A stretch of 52,487 nucleotides of DNA, taken from assembly GCF_003012795.1 (NCBI RefSeq), contig NZ_PXYH01000027.1:1-52487 (forward strand). Direction: 5' to 3'. The DNA comes from Zobellella taiwanensis. GTDB taxonomy: Bacteria; Pseudomonadota; Gammaproteobacteria; Enterobacterales; Aeromonadaceae. Under the pieces are notes generated by a model that worked only from the letters and a program-made list of their open reading frames with translations, had not been told where the DNA came from and searched no databases. How positions within the stretch are numbered: position 1 is the first letter of the stretch; every line of letters begins with the position of its first letter. This document shows positions 17,272-26,697 of the stretch, one piece after another. A program made the position numbers and the translations under genes.

Positions 17272-18609
17272 CTATTGCTGGAAGGGGTAAACGGCGCCCA
17301 GCTTCAGGATGTGCGTCAGCTCGTCCAGGGCGGTGCGGGACTCCTGCAACAGGGCCGGATCGCGCAGGTCGTTCAGGCTCAGCCGATCCCGGTAGTGACG
17401 GTCCACCCACTGGTGGAGGCGGGCGAACAGGGCCTCGTTCATCAGGCAGGCCTGGTTGGTGGCGGCATGCTCCGCTGGTGTCATGGCCACCCGCAGGCGC
17501 AGACAGGCGGGGCCGCCGCCGTTGCGCATGCTTTGCTTGACGTCCATGAAGTGCACCTCCCGAATGGGCGTGCCCAGGGTCAGCAGCTTGTCCAGATAGG
17601 CCTTGACGCTCGGGGTCTCGGCGCACTCGGTGGGGGCGATGATGGCCATCTGGCCGGGGCTCGGGGTCACTATCTGGGTATTGAACAGGTAGCTCTTCAC
17701 CGCGTCTGCCAGCGGTACCTCATCGGTGGGCACTTCGATAAAGTGCAGCTCGGTTCCGGGCAGCTTGCGGCGGATTTCCTCCAGGGCAGCGGCGGTGTCG
17801 AGAAAGGCTTGCTGGTGATAGAACAGCACATTCTGGTTGCCCACGGCGATCACGTCGTTGTGGAATACGCCCTGGTCGATCACCTCGGGATTTTGCTGGA
17901 TAAAAATGGCGGTGTTTTCATCCAGGCCGTGCAGCCGGGCCACGGCGCGGGAGGCTTCCAGGGTTTGGCGTGCCGGGTAGCGGCGCGGGGCGGGGACGCT
18001 GGCATTGAAGGCACTGCGGCCGTAGACAAACAACTCGACCCCGGCGCTGCCGTAGTCGGCGCACAGCCGGGTGTGGTTGGCGGCGCCCTCGTCACCGAAG
18101 TAGTCGTTGGCGGGCAGGGCCGGGTGGTGGCTGAAATGGCGCTCGTCGGCGAATACCCGGCCGAGGATGCGGCCGGTTACCTCATGCTCGATGGCGCGGT
18201 GGAACTTGTTGGTCAGGTTGGCCGGGGTGAAGTGGATGCGGCCGTCGGCGGTATCGGCGCTGGGCGAGACGGTGGCGGCATTGGCGGTCCACATGCTGGA
18301 CGCGGAGCAGCAGGCGGCCAGCAGCACGGGATCTTCCCGGTAGGCTTTTTCCAGCACCTGAGCATCGCTGCCGGTGAAACCGAGCCGGCGCAAGGTGGCG
18401 ATATCCGGCCTTTCCTGGGGCGCCAGTACGCCCTGAACCAGTCCCAGATCGGCCAGCGCCTTCATTTTGTCCAGACCCTGCTTGGCCGCCTGGCGGGGAC
18501 TGGACACATCCTGGGCATTGCTCTGGGAGGCGACATTGCCGTAAGACAGGCCGGCGTAGTTGTGGGTGGGGCCAACCAGGCCGTCAAAATTCGCTTCAAA
18601 CTGAACCAT
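17272..18609 (-). CDS. astB: N-succinylarginine dihydrolase AstB
   Basis: AstB is the second enzyme of the AST pathway, hydrolysing N2-succinylarginine to succinylornithine, CO2 and two ammonia. The 445-residue protein keeps the signature start [21 protein letters not shown], the catalytic-region segments [17 protein letters not shown] and [14 protein letters not shown], and the near-terminal RDRLSLNDL. In the amidinotransferase fold the catalytic residues are Glu, His and Cys; the last Cys would be in [13 protein letters not shown] stands before the ATG. Other ast genes are not adjacent; astE is 11 kb away and astA, astC and astD are not in the window. Confidence 0.96.
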   Translation of the reverse strand: MVQFEANFDGLVGPTHNYAGLSYGNVASQSNAQDVSSPRQAAKQGLDKMKALADLGLVQGVLAPQERPDIATLRRLGFTGSDAQVLEKAYREDPVLLAACCSASSMWTANAATVSPSADTADGRIHFTPANLTNKFHRAIEHEVTGRILGRVFADERHFSHHPALPANDYFGDEGAANHTRLCADYGSAGVELFVYGRSAFNASVPAPRRYPARQTLEASRAVARLHGLDENTAIFIQQNPEVIDQGVFHNDVIAVGNQNVLFYHQQAFLDTAAALEEIRRKLPGTELHFIEVPTDEVPLADAVKSYLFNTQIVTPSPGQMAIIAPTECAETPSVKAYLDKLLTLGTPIREVHFMDVKQSMRNGGGPACLRLRVAMTPAEHAATNQACLMNEALFARLHQWVDRHYRDRLSLNDLRDPALLQESRTALDELTHILKLGAVYPFQQ

Positions 18610-18661
18610 TATATTGTCCTTTTAAATGGTGAAAAGGGCCAAGAAAATCCTGCTTTGTGCC

Positions 18662-18691
18662 ATTATATTTGGATTATTCAATAAGATGTAA
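18662..18691 (-). promoter_or_regulatory. Candidate sigma-70 promoter for astB
   Basis: On the minus strand TTACAT and a perfect TATAAT are spaced 18 bases apart, about 40 bases from the astB ribosome site. The spacer holds TTGAAT, which resembles one ArgR half-site. Confidence 0.5.
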
Positions 18692-18804
18692 CCCCTTTTT
18701 AACAACAGGAACCGCCATAAAAATAACAATGCATAAAAAGCGGGCGAACAGGCAGGAGGATCAAAAAAGCAGTTGATTCCCGGGGGCATGAGGGTGTTAA
18801 TAAA

Positions 18805-18818
18805 TAAATATAAATTCA
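18805..18818. promoter_or_regulatory. Candidate ArgR box between astB and topA
   Basis: TAAATATAAATTCA differs from the ARG-box consensus TGAAT-WWWW-ATTCA at one position. It lies in the 335-base astB/topA gap, about 190 bases upstream of the astB start, a plausible activating position for ArgR on an arginine-catabolic gene. The rest of this gap holds the two promoters listed and AT-rich sequence with nothing else I recognise. Confidence 0.35.
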
Positions 18819-18850
18819 CTGAACTTTTTTCCGGCCCAGACCGGGCAAGT

Positions 18851-18879
18851 TTGCTTTTTACGGTCTTTTCACTTATACA
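18851..18879 (+). promoter_or_regulatory. Candidate sigma-70 promoter for topA
   Basis: TTGCTT and TATACA are separated by 17 bases, about 65 bases upstream of the topA start. Confidence 0.5.
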
Positions 18880-18944
18880 GCCGTCATCACCTTGCCGCCG
18901 GTTATCCCGGATGGGGACAGACTTTAAGGATCTCAACGCGCTTT

Positions 18945-21572
18945 ATGAGCAAATCTCTCGTTATTGTGGAATCGCCCGCCAAGGCCAAAACCATCAACAA
19001 ATATCTGGGTAAGGACTTTATCGTCAAATCCAGTGTCGGCCACGTACGAGACCTGCCGACCGCCGGCTCCTCCAGCGGCAAAAAGCCCGCTGCGCGCAAG
19101 GCCGACACCAAGCAGCTCAGTGCCGAAGAGAAGGCCCGGCTCAAGAAGGAAAAGGAGCACAAGGCTCTGATCGCCCGCATGGGGGTCGACCCCGAGCATG
19201 GCTGGAAGGCCGATTACCAGGTGTTGCCGGGCAAGGAAAAGGTGGTGTCTGAACTCAAAAGCCTGGCGGAAAAGGCTGACACCGTTTACCTGGCAACGGA
19301 CTTGGACCGCGAAGGGGAGGCCATTGCCTGGCACCTGAAGGAGCTGATCGGCGGCGATGATAGTCGCTTCAAGCGGGTGGTGTTCAACGAAATCACCAAA
19401 AGTGCGATCCAGGAGGCCTTTGGCCGTCCGTCCGATCTCAACCTGAACCGGGTCAATGCCCAGCAGGCCCGCCGTTTCCTCGACCGGGTGGTGGGCTATA
19501 TGGTGTCACCGCTGTTGTGGAAAAAGGTGGCCCGCGGCCTGTCCGCCGGCCGGGTACAGTCGGTGGCGGTGCGCCTTATCGTGGAAAAGGAACGCGAGAT
19601 CAAGGCCTTTGTTCCCGAAGAGTACTGGGATATCCAGGCATCCCTGAGTAACCAGCAGCAACTGGCGCTGGCCATGATGGTGGCCAAGTTCCGGGGCAAG
19701 GAATTCCGGCCGGTAAACGAGGCTGACACCATGGCGGCGGTGGATGCCCTCAAGGCCAGCCGGTTTGAGGTGGTGTCCCGGGAAGACAAGCCGACCCAGA
19801 GCAAGCCGCCGGCCCCCTTTATCACCTCCACCCTGCAACAGGCGGCGAGTACCCGGCTCGGTTTTGGGGTCAAGCGCACCATGATGCTGGCCCAGCGGCT
19901 GTATGAGGCGGGCTACATCACCTATATGCGGACCGACTCCACCAACCTGAGCCAGGAGGCGGTGAACGGCGTGCGCGACTTTATCCAGGACGGCTACGGC
20001 AAGGAGTACCTGCCCGAGAGCCCCAACGTCTACGGTGCCAAGGCCAATGCCCAGGAGGCCCACGAGGCCATTCGTCCTTCGGACGTGGCCCTGAAGGCGG
20101 AGCAGCTCGACGGCATGGAGGCGGACGCCAAGCGCTTGTACGATCTCATCTGGCGCCAGTTTGTGGCCTGCCAGATGGTACCGGCCCGCTACGACAGCAG
20201 CACCATCACGGTGCAGGCCGGCGACTACGAGCTCAAGGCCCGCGGGCGCATCCTGCGCTTCGCCGGCTGGACCAGGGTGCTGACGCCCCAGAGCCGCAAG
20301 GGCGAGGATACCGAACTGCCGGCGGTGCAGGCGGGGGAAGAGCTTACCCTGGAGCGGCTCGATCCCAAGCAGCATTTCACCAAGCCCCCGGCCCGCTTCA
20401 CCGAGGCGGCCCTGGTGCGGGAGCTGGAAAAGCGCGGCATCGGCCGTCCCTCCACCTATGCCGCCATCATCTCCACTATCCAGGATAGGGGCTATGTCAA
20501 GGTGGAAAGCCGGCGCTTCTATGCGGAGAAGATGGGCGAAATCGTTGCCGACCGGCTGCAGGAAAGCTTCGCCGAGCTGATGAACTACGACTTTACCGCC
20601 CAGATGGAAAGCAAGCTGGACGAAATTGCCGGCGGCAGCCTGAACTGGATCCAGGTGCTGGATGCCTTTTACGCCGAGTTCTGCGAGGAGCTGGACAAGG
20701 CCGAGCGGCCGGCGGAAGAGGGCGGCATGCGCGCCAACCAGATGGTGCTGACCGACATCGATTGCCCCGCCTGCGGCCGCAAGATGGGCATCCGCACCGC
20801 CACCACCGGCGTTTTCCTCGGCTGCTCCGGCTATGCCCTGCCGCCCAAGGAGCGCTGCAAGCAGACCATCAACCTGATCCCGGGCGACGACTTTGTGCTG
20901 GCCAACGACGAGGAAGCCGAAACCGATGCCCTGCGCGCCAAGCGCCGCTGCAGCAAGTGCGGCACCGCCATGGACGCCTACCTTATCGACGACAAGCGCA
21001 AGCTGCACGTGTGCGGCCAGAATCCGGACTGCGACGGCTATGAGCTGGAGCAAGGCCAGTTCAAGCTCAAGGGATACGAGGGGCCGGTGATCGACTGCGA
21101 TCGCTGCGGTGCCGAGATGCAGCTGAAAAATGGCCGTTTCGGCAAGTACATGGCCTGCACCAGCGAGGCCTGCGGCAACACCCGCAAGATCCTCAAAAAC
21201 GGCGAAGTGGCGCCGCCCAAGGAAGATCCGGTGCACCTGCCGGAGCTGCCCTGCAGCCAGTCCGATGCCTATTTCGTGCTGCGCGACGGTGCCGCCGGTC
21301 TTTTCCTCGCGGCCAGCAACTTTCCCAAGTCCCGGGAAACCCGTGCCCCCCTGGTGGAGGAGCTGGTCCGCTTCAAGGACCGGCTGCCGGCCAAGTTCCT
21401 GTACCTGGCCGAAGCGCCCACCCAGGATCCCGAGGGCAACAAGGCGATAGTGCGCTTCAGCCGCAAGAACAAGGAACAATATGTGATGACCGAGGTCAAC
21501 AAGAAAGCGACCGGCTGGACAGCCCATTATACTGAAGGTCGGTGGCAGCAAAGCCAAAAGGGCGGCAAGTAA
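18945..21572 (+). CDS. topA: DNA topoisomerase I (TopA)
   Basis: This type IA topoisomerase of 875 residues relaxes negative supercoils. The TOPRIM domain begins at [14 protein letters not shown] and includes [10 protein letters not shown] (near 113). The catalytic tyrosine is Y327 in YMRTDSTN. Three C-terminal zinc-ribbon motifs are visible: CPAC...CSGY...C (about 606-635), CSKC...CGQNPDC (about 668-695) and CDRC...CTSEAC (about 718-745). A basic C-terminal tail follows. yciK-sohB in the neighbourhood mirrors the E. coli region, although astB is inserted between sohB and topA. Confidence 0.97.
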   Translation: MSKSLVIVESPAKAKTINKYLGKDFIVKSSVGHVRDLPTAGSSSGKKPAARKADTKQLSAEEKARLKKEKEHKALIARMGVDPEHGWKADYQVLPGKEKVVSELKSLAEKADTVYLATDLDREGEAIAWHLKELIGGDDSRFKRVVFNEITKSAIQEAFGRPSDLNLNRVNAQQARRFLDRVVGYMVSPLLWKKVARGLSAGRVQSVAVRLIVEKEREIKAFVPEEYWDIQASLSNQQQLALAMMVAKFRGKEFRPVNEADTMAAVDALKASRFEVVSREDKPTQSKPPAPFITSTLQQAASTRLGFGVKRTMMLAQRLYEAGYITYMRTDSTNLSQEAVNGVRDFIQDGYGKEYLPESPNVYGAKANAQEAHEAIRPSDVALKAEQLDGMEADAKRLYDLIWRQFVACQMVPARYDSSTITVQAGDYELKARGRILRFAGWTRVLTPQSRKGEDTELPAVQAGEELTLERLDPKQHFTKPPARFTEAALVRELEKRGIGRPSTYAAIISTIQDRGYVKVESRRFYAEKMGEIVADRLQESFAELMNYDFTAQMESKLDEIAGGSLNWIQVLDAFYAEFCEELDKAERPAEEGGMRANQMVLTDIDCPACGRKMGIRTATTGVFLGCSGYALPPKERCKQTINLIPGDDFVLANDEEAETDALRAKRRCSKCGTAMDAYLIDDKRKLHVCGQNPDCDGYELEQGQFKLKGYEGPVIDCDRCGAEMQLKNGRFGKYMACTSEACGNTRKILKNGEVAPPKEDPVHLPELPCSQSDAYFVLRDGAAGLFLAASNFPKSRETRAPLVEELVRFKDRLPAKFLYLAEAPTQDPEGNKAIVRFSRKNKEQYVMTEVNKKATGWTAHYTEGRWQQSQKGGK

Positions 21573-21666
21573 CGGCTGCCGCGCCATGGCGGGCGCGGCC
21601 AGCAATAACGGCATGACAGGGACGTCGCTGATCATCATCTCGGGCCAGGCCCGAGTGGGAGTGAAT

Positions 21667-21831
21667 ATGGACATTCATCAAGTGAGACCGGGCATGATTT
21701 GCCACACCCCCGATGGCTCGGGTTATGTGCTGGAAGTGGATGTCAAAAACCAGCTGATCCTGGTCCAGCGTGAAGACGAAACCATTCCTTTCCAGGTACA
21801 CCTGAGCGAGTTGCTCGAAGAGCTCGACTGA
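21667..21831 (+). CDS. Hypothetical small protein downstream of topA
   Basis: I do not recognise this 54-residue acidic protein. The predicted strands (MICHTPDGSGYVLEVD, NQLILVQREDETIPFQVH) suggest a small beta-barrel or SH3-like fold, followed by an acidic tail LLEELD. The ATG at 21667 has GGGAG six bases upstream; in-frame starts further up lack one. It lies 94 bases after topA in the same direction and ends three bases before the stop of the convergent alkyltransferase-like gene. Confidence 0.6.
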   Translation: MDIHQVRPGMICHTPDGSGYVLEVDVKNQLILVQREDETIPFQVHLSELLEELD

Positions 21832-21833
21832 GC

Positions 21834-22169
21834 TCAACCCCCCATCAACATCAGCATGGCGGCCAGATCGGGCCGCCATTGGTGTTTTTTCATATCCACC
21901 CGCTTGCCCCGCCAGGCGACTCCCTCTTCCCGCAACCGACGGCACTGCTCCCGCGCAGCCTCGCTGTTGGCGGGTAGGCCGGGGGCACCCGACGCGGAGA
22001 CGACCCTGTGCCAGGGCAGGTCGCGGCTGTCGGCCGTGGCCAGCACCCGCCCGACCAGCCTGGCGCGACCGGGCAGGCCGGCCAGATCCGCCAACTGGCC
22101 ATAGCTGGCCACCTTGCCCGGCGGGATCAGCCGGATCACCGCCAGGATGGCGAGGCGGGGATCCGGCAT
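21834..22169 (-). CDS. Alkyltransferase-like protein (MGMT family, YbaZ/Atl type)
   Basis: This 111-residue protein has the DNA-binding fold of O6-alkylguanine-DNA alkyltransferase. The usual PCHRV active site reads PWHRV, with Trp53 in place of the acceptor Cys, as in E. coli YbaZ. Such proteins bind O6-alkylguanine without repairing it and hand the lesion to nucleotide excision repair. The Tyr and Arg of the base-flipping helix (VASYGQLADLAG, LVGRVLA) are present. The start codon is one base after the stop of the upstream chemoreceptor gene, so the two are very probably co-transcribed. Confidence 0.92.
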   Translation of the reverse strand: MPDPRLAILAVIRLIPPGKVASYGQLADLAGLPGRARLVGRVLATADSRDLPWHRVVSASGAPGLPANSEAAREQCRRLREEGVAWRGKRVDMKKHQWRPDLAAMLMLMGG

Positions 22170-22170
22170 G

Positions 22171-23721
22171 CTAGGAGAAGGTCCGGGTCAGATCGTTGAG
22201 CCCCTCGGAGCGCTCGAGCAGTTGTCGGCTCGAGGCCTCCACTTCGGCAATCTTGCCCAGGTTGTCGGAAGAAGCCTCTGAAATCTGGTGCACATTGCGG
22301 CTGATTTCCTCGGCCACCAGCTGCTGTTGACCGGCGGCGGCGGAAATGGCCACAGTGACATTGACGATGTGATCGATTTCCTCCACCACTCGTCCCAGGC
22401 TCTGGCTGCCGGCCTCGGCGGCGTCCACGCACTCCTGGCTGTGCTCCATGTTGGCGTCCATCATGGAGCGCCAGCGGGCCAGGGTGTGCTGGATCTGGTT
22501 GATGCTGGTCTGGATCTGCTCAGTGGCGCCATGGGTGCGGGTGGACAGGGCCCGCACTTCTTCCGCCACCACCGCGAAACCGCGGCCATGCTCGCCTGCT
22601 CGTGCCGCTTCGATGGCGGCGTTGAGGGCCAGCAGGTTGGTCTGGTCGGCTATCCCCTGGATTTCGGTCATCAGGGTGCCTATCCGGTCCGACTCCTGAG
22701 TCAGGGCGAAGGTGGCCTCCGCGGCCTGTTCCGCCTCCCGGGCCAGGGCGATGATTTTTTCCCGGGTCTGTTCCAGCTGGCGCTGGGTCAGATGGCACTG
22801 GTGCTGGGCTTCCTCGGCATTTTCCGCCGCCTGCTGGGTGTTCTGGGTGATTTCGGTGGCGGTGGCGGACATCTCGTCGATGGCGGCGGCAATCTGGTGG
22901 GTATCGCTGTCCTGGCGTCCAAGGTCGTGCCGGGCGCCGGTCATGGCCTGCATCATGCCTGCGGCCAGGGACTTGAGGGAGCCGGTGGCGTCGTCGACCC
23001 GGCCCAGTATGGTGCGGGTACGGGCCTGCCACATCTTGAGGTGGTAGTCGGCGATAGCGTGGGGCTGATCGCCCGAGTACACCAGCCGGGACAGGCTGTC
23101 GTAATCCCGGCCGAGCCGGTGGAAAAAGCGGGGAGCGGCAAACAGCCGGTCGCGCCAGCACAGCAGCAGCCAGGCCAGAGGCAGCAGGCTCCACAGCAAC
23201 TGCCCCGCACCGCCGGTGGCGAAGGCGCCGGCCAGCAGGGCAATCAGGCCGGCGCCCGCCAGCCAGGGCCCGGCCTGGCGCAACGCGGCCAGCGGCGACG
23301 AGCTGCCCTGCTGGCGCAGCAACTGTCGATAGGCACGCTCGGCTTGCCGGCGCACTCCATCGTCCAGCCTGGTGCGCACCGACTGGTAACCGACAATCTT
23401 GCCCTGCTGATAGATGGGGGTGACATAGGCATCTACCCAGTAGTAGCGACCGTCCTTGCAGCGGTTTTTGACCGCCCCCCGCCATGGCTGGCCGGCCTGC
23501 AGGCGTTCCCACAGATCCTTGAAGGCGGCTTTGGGCATGTCCGGATGGCGGACGATATTGTGGTTCTTGCCCACCAGCTCGTCGGCACTGTAGCCGGCAA
23601 CCTTGCAGAAAATCTCGTTGGCGTAGGTGATGACACCGCGCAGATCCGTGGTCGAAACCAGCTGCTCCTGGTCGCTGTAAGTGACTTCCTCATCAATGGT
23701 GTTCTGGTTTCTTCTGTTCAT
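22171..23721 (-). CDS. Methyl-accepting chemotaxis protein with N-terminal PAS domain (Aer-like)
   Basis: This 516-residue receptor has an N-terminal PAS domain (about 20-125: TTDLRGVITYANEIFCKVAGYSADELVGKNHNIVRHPDMP), matching the FAD- or redox-sensing PAS of Aer. A hydrophobic region (about 150-192) could form two short helices. The cytoplasmic signalling domain (about 250-516) contains the hairpin tip NLLALNAAIEAARAGEHGRGF. No large periplasmic domain is present, so it should sense an internal cue such as redox state. There is no C-terminal CheR-binding pentapeptide. A 13-codon reading frame (MTEPDEQKKPEHH) overlaps the start in another frame. Confidence 0.93.
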   Translation of the reverse strand: MNRRNQNTIDEEVTYSDQEQLVSTTDLRGVITYANEIFCKVAGYSADELVGKNHNIVRHPDMPKAAFKDLWERLQAGQPWRGAVKNRCKDGRYYWVDAYVTPIYQQGKIVGYQSVRTRLDDGVRRQAERAYRQLLRQQGSSSPLAALRQAGPWLAGAGLIALLAGAFATGGAGQLLWSLLPLAWLLLCWRDRLFAAPRFFHRLGRDYDSLSRLVYSGDQPHAIADYHLKMWQARTRTILGRVDDATGSLKSLAAGMMQAMTGARHDLGRQDSDTHQIAAAIDEMSATATEITQNTQQAAENAEEAQHQCHLTQRQLEQTREKIIALAREAEQAAEATFALTQESDRIGTLMTEIQGIADQTNLLALNAAIEAARAGEHGRGFAVVAEEVRALSTRTHGATEQIQTSINQIQHTLARWRSMMDANMEHSQECVDAAEAGSQSLGRVVEEIDHIVNVTVAISAAAGQQQLVAEEISRNVHQISEASSDNLGKIAEVEASSRQLLERSEGLNDLTRTFS

Positions 23722-23906
23722 CTGGTTCTGTCATTTTTTTGTTATAGGAGGGTAAGGCGTTATCGACCCGGGCCGGGTTAACTTTAACCGGGCAGCCAGG
23801 GGGCCACACTATACTCCTCTGGCGGTACACTTCATCCGCCGGCGGGCCATTATGACAGGGAGTTAACATTTTTTGCACGCCGGGACAGGGTGCGTGCGGC
23901 TGTGGT

Positions 23907-25481
23907 TCAGTCCGCAGCCAGGGCCAATCCTTCCCACCGGGGATCGGCAGCGCCGGCCAGGTGGCCGGCCTGCAGCAGGATGGCATTCAGTCCGGAGTCG
24001 CTCCCGTCTTCGCGGAGGCGATAACCCAGCGCCTCCAGCAAGGGACCCAGGGCCTGGTTGCGGGCGCCCGGCTCCAGCACGGGGGGCGCATGGCTGGCAA
24101 GGACGTGGGGCTGGCGCAGCGCTTCCCCGGGTTCCATCCCCCAGTCCAGAAGGTTGAGCAGGGCGTGCAGCACGTGGCCACTGTCCCCGGGGGAGCCGAT
24201 GACCAGCAAGGGGTGCTGTTGACGGAGTACCAGCAGGGACGTCATCGGCGAGCGGCGGGATGCCGGCCCACTGTTGAGCAGCAGCCCCTGGACCATGATT
24301 CCGGAGCCGAACGGAGTGGTCAGGGTGGAGCCAAGGGAGAGGGCGTTGCCCTGGGCATCCACTATGCTTACCTGGCTGGCATCCTGTTGCCATGGCGCGC
24401 CGGCCGGCTGGCCGGTACCGACCTGGTCCGCAGGCAGGATCTGCCGGCGCTCGGCCAGCAGCGCGGCCTGTCTCGCCAGTGTTTGCTTATCTCCGAGCAC
24501 GTCCTCCGGCCTGCCCTCGTGGTCTGTCAGTGAGTGGAAAATCGCCGAGTGCGCGAGTCGGGAGGCATCAATGATCAGTCGCCAGGCGGTGGGCGAATTG
24601 GGGCCCAGTTGGCTTAGCTCAAAGTGGGACAGTATGCCCAGTGTCCGGCCCAGGGCCAGGGCATCCGGGTGCTGGGCCAGGCCGCACACCTGATACTGCC
24701 GGTAAGGGGCGCAAAGTACGGGCTGTTCAAAGACCCGATATTGCTCCAGCTCTGCAAGCGCTAGCCGGCTTGCCTTGTCGACCATGAGGCGGGCGGTCTT
24801 GCCCCGGTAAAAGGCGTCAGGCCCCTCCACACTCAGACGGGTCAGCAGGGCGGCCAATAGCGGATTGGTATGCAGACTGCCCGCGGCCAGGGGGGCGCCC
24901 TGCTCGTCGAAAAAATAGGTGCGGCTGCCGGCATCCCGGAGCAGAAGCTCCCGCTCCCGGGCGATGTGGCGGGACAGGCGGGGCGATACCGTGAAGCCTT
25001 CCAGAGCCAGCCGGATGGCGGGCGTAAACAGCACCCGCCAGGGCAGGCTGCCGAAACGCTGATGGGCCTGCCACATCAATTGGATTGTGCCCGGCGTTCC
25101 TACCAGGTGGGCATCGCCAAAACCGGGTTGTTTGTCCGGCAGGGCGAGGCCGGTTGAGCGGGGGGTGCTTGTCCGCCCATCCATGGCTACCAGCCGGCCC
25201 GGATCCTGCTCCCAGTAAAGCAGCCAGGAGCCGCCGCCCAGTCCCGAGGACTGGGGTTCGACCAGGGCCAGTACCATCTGGGCGGCGATCATGGCATCCA
25301 CCGCATTGCCGCCATCTTGTAATATCCGTTGCGCGGCCCGGCTGGCATCGGGATGGGCGGTTACCACCAGGGCCCGTTCGGCCTGAGCCGTGGGCACGGG
25401 GCGCCAACCGGGGGTAGGAGCTGGCTCGGCCAGGGTGGCGGCGGTGAACAGCAGCAGGACAAGCAACAAGGGCATGGGCAA
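23907..25481 (-). CDS. Gamma-glutamyltransferase-family protein lacking the canonical nucleophile
   Basis: This 524-residue exported protein has a signal peptide (1-18) and the gamma-glutamyltranspeptidase fold throughout: HPDASRAAQRILQDGGNAVDA, SSGLGGGSW, VGTPGTIQLM. Normally the precursor cleaves itself before the Thr of a TTH motif, and that Thr is the nucleophile. Here the aligned segment is D-A368-S369-Q-V-S-I-V-D, so Thr is replaced by Ala, with Ser in the next position. The oxyanion Gly pair is also altered (SPGDSG for SPGGS). It may be inactive, or use Ser369. The reading frame is intact, so it is not simply decayed. It stands alone, with a tRNA cluster upstream. Confidence 0.85.
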   Translation of the reverse strand: MPMPLLLVLLLFTAATLAEPAPTPGWRPVPTAQAERALVVTAHPDASRAAQRILQDGGNAVDAMIAAQMVLALVEPQSSGLGGGSWLLYWEQDPGRLVAMDGRTSTPRSTGLALPDKQPGFGDAHLVGTPGTIQLMWQAHQRFGSLPWRVLFTPAIRLALEGFTVSPRLSRHIARERELLLRDAGSRTYFFDEQGAPLAAGSLHTNPLLAALLTRLSVEGPDAFYRGKTARLMVDKASRLALAELEQYRVFEQPVLCAPYRQYQVCGLAQHPDALALGRTLGILSHFELSQLGPNSPTAWRLIIDASRLAHSAIFHSLTDHEGRPEDVLGDKQTLARQAALLAERRQILPADQVGTGQPAGAPWQQDASQVSIVDAQGNALSLGSTLTTPFGSGIMVQGLLLNSGPASRRSPMTSLLVLRQQHPLLVIGSPGDSGHVLHALLNLLDWGMEPGEALRQPHVLASHAPPVLEPGARNQALGPLLEALGYRLREDGSDSGLNAILLQAGHLAGAADPRWEGLALAAD

Positions 25482-25607
25482 CGCTCCGGGCGGGGCATGC
25501 CTGCAAGCTTAGTCGCGGTCAGGCGGGGGCGGCAAGGATATCATCAGATAAAAAACACTCAACTCGCTGAAAATTAAAGCAAATGAGCGCTAATCCGAAA
25601 AAATGGC

Positions 25608-25635
25608 TTGTATTGTCCGACGGCCTGCCTATAAT
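25608..25635 (+). promoter_or_regulatory. Sigma-70 promoter for tRNA-Gly/tRNA-Cys
   Basis: TTGTAT and TATAAT are 16 bases apart with a GC-rich discriminator (GCGC) after the -10, as expected for a stable RNA operon. Confidence 0.7.
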
Positions 25636-25681
25636 GCGCAGCCATTGGCCGGGACACTTCGTTCATCCATGGCCACATAAA

Positions 25682-25757
<76 letters not shown>

Positions 25758-25767
25758 AATCTGCAAA

Positions 25768-25841
25768 GGCGCGTTAGCAAAGCGGTTATGCAGCGGATTG
25801 CAAATCCGTTTAGAGCGGTTCGACTCCGCTACGCGCCTCCA
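25768..25841 (+). tRNA. tRNA-Cys (anticodon GCA)
   Basis: The 74-base tRNA has the acceptor GGCGCGT/ACGCGCC, anticodon stem-loop GGATTGCAAATCC, T loop GGTTCGACTCC and encoded CCA. It follows tRNA-Gly by ten bases, as in the E. coli glyW-cysT-leuZ operon, but no tRNA-Leu follows; a minus-strand gene ends five bases later. Confidence 0.97.
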
Positions 25842-25845
25842 TATT

Positions 25846-26646
25846 TTATTTTTTGCTCGTTTCCAGCTCATCCAGCCACTGCTCATCTACCCTCGCATAC
25901 CAGTTGCCTTCATCATCCCGGTAACATTGTCTGCGCGCCGGCTCCCGGCTTGGCCGTCCGCCGGTCAGCCAATCCAGTTTTTGCTGAGGTTCGAAACCCG
26001 CCGGTGGTGCCTCCCGGCCCCAGTAGGCCTGTTGGCCTGGCCCCGTTTCCATGGGATAAAACAACCGGCCTTTCAGCAGCAGCCGGGTTTGTGCCGGCAT
26101 CAGCCCCTCGGCCTCCAGGCGTGGACGCACCTGTGGATGCAGGCTGAGCCGCAACTGGTGCCGATACATATAATCCAGCTTTCGTCGCAGCCTGTCGCAG
26201 GGATTGAGCCCGGCGGCGCTCCCGACGGGATCGGCCGGATCGGTAACCAGGTAGAACTTGACGGCCAGCTCCCAGTGTTCAACCTGGCGGGCAGGGCCGT
26301 TCCACAGCAGGAAGTCGAACGCCCCCAGGGTGCGTCCGTCCACGACCTGCTGGCGGTTATGGCCCAGTAGCTGGAAGCGGGGATCATCAAGCAAAAAAAA
26401 CAGCCACAAATGCTCGAAATACAGGCCCAGCCGGCGGCAATCCCGGCAGTGGCGGTACAGCGGCTCGGGTGCCCTGTCGAATTGGTACAGCCGTGGCCGG
26501 TAGCCTGCCAGCAGAGTCTGATACCAGGCCGAGGAAGGAGCCTTGGCAAGTGCCGGCAGCAGGCTGGGGCTGCCGATGGTCCAGGCCAAATCCCGCACCA
26601 GCGGATCCTTAAGCTGCGCTAGCAGGGTGTCGAGTAAAAGGCTCAT
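25846..26646 (-). CDS. DUF1853 family protein
   Basis: This 266-residue soluble protein has the DUF1853 features: LAWTIGSPSLL near the N-terminus, YFEHLWLFFL, and the strongly conserved FDFLLWNGPARQVEHWELAVKFYL block (about 112-135). The D...E-x-K arrangement in that block (FDFLLW...HWELAVKFY) resembles a PD-(D/E)xK nuclease core, which would be an inference only; no function is established. It is divergent from the Nif3-like gene. Confidence 0.85.
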   Translation of the reverse strand: MSLLLDTLLAQLKDPLVRDLAWTIGSPSLLPALAKAPSSAWYQTLLAGYRPRLYQFDRAPEPLYRHCRDCRRLGLYFEHLWLFFLLDDPRFQLLGHNRQQVVDGRTLGAFDFLLWNGPARQVEHWELAVKFYLVTDPADPVGSAAGLNPCDRLRRKLDYMYRHQLRLSLHPQVRPRLEAEGLMPAQTRLLLKGRLFYPMETGPGQQAYWGREAPPAGFEPQQKLDWLTGGRPSREPARRQCYRDDEGNWYARVDEQWLDELETSKK

Positions 26647-26697
26647 TACCGTCCTCTTTTGATTTACAATGGACCAAACTCATTGACGGGAGCCCCC

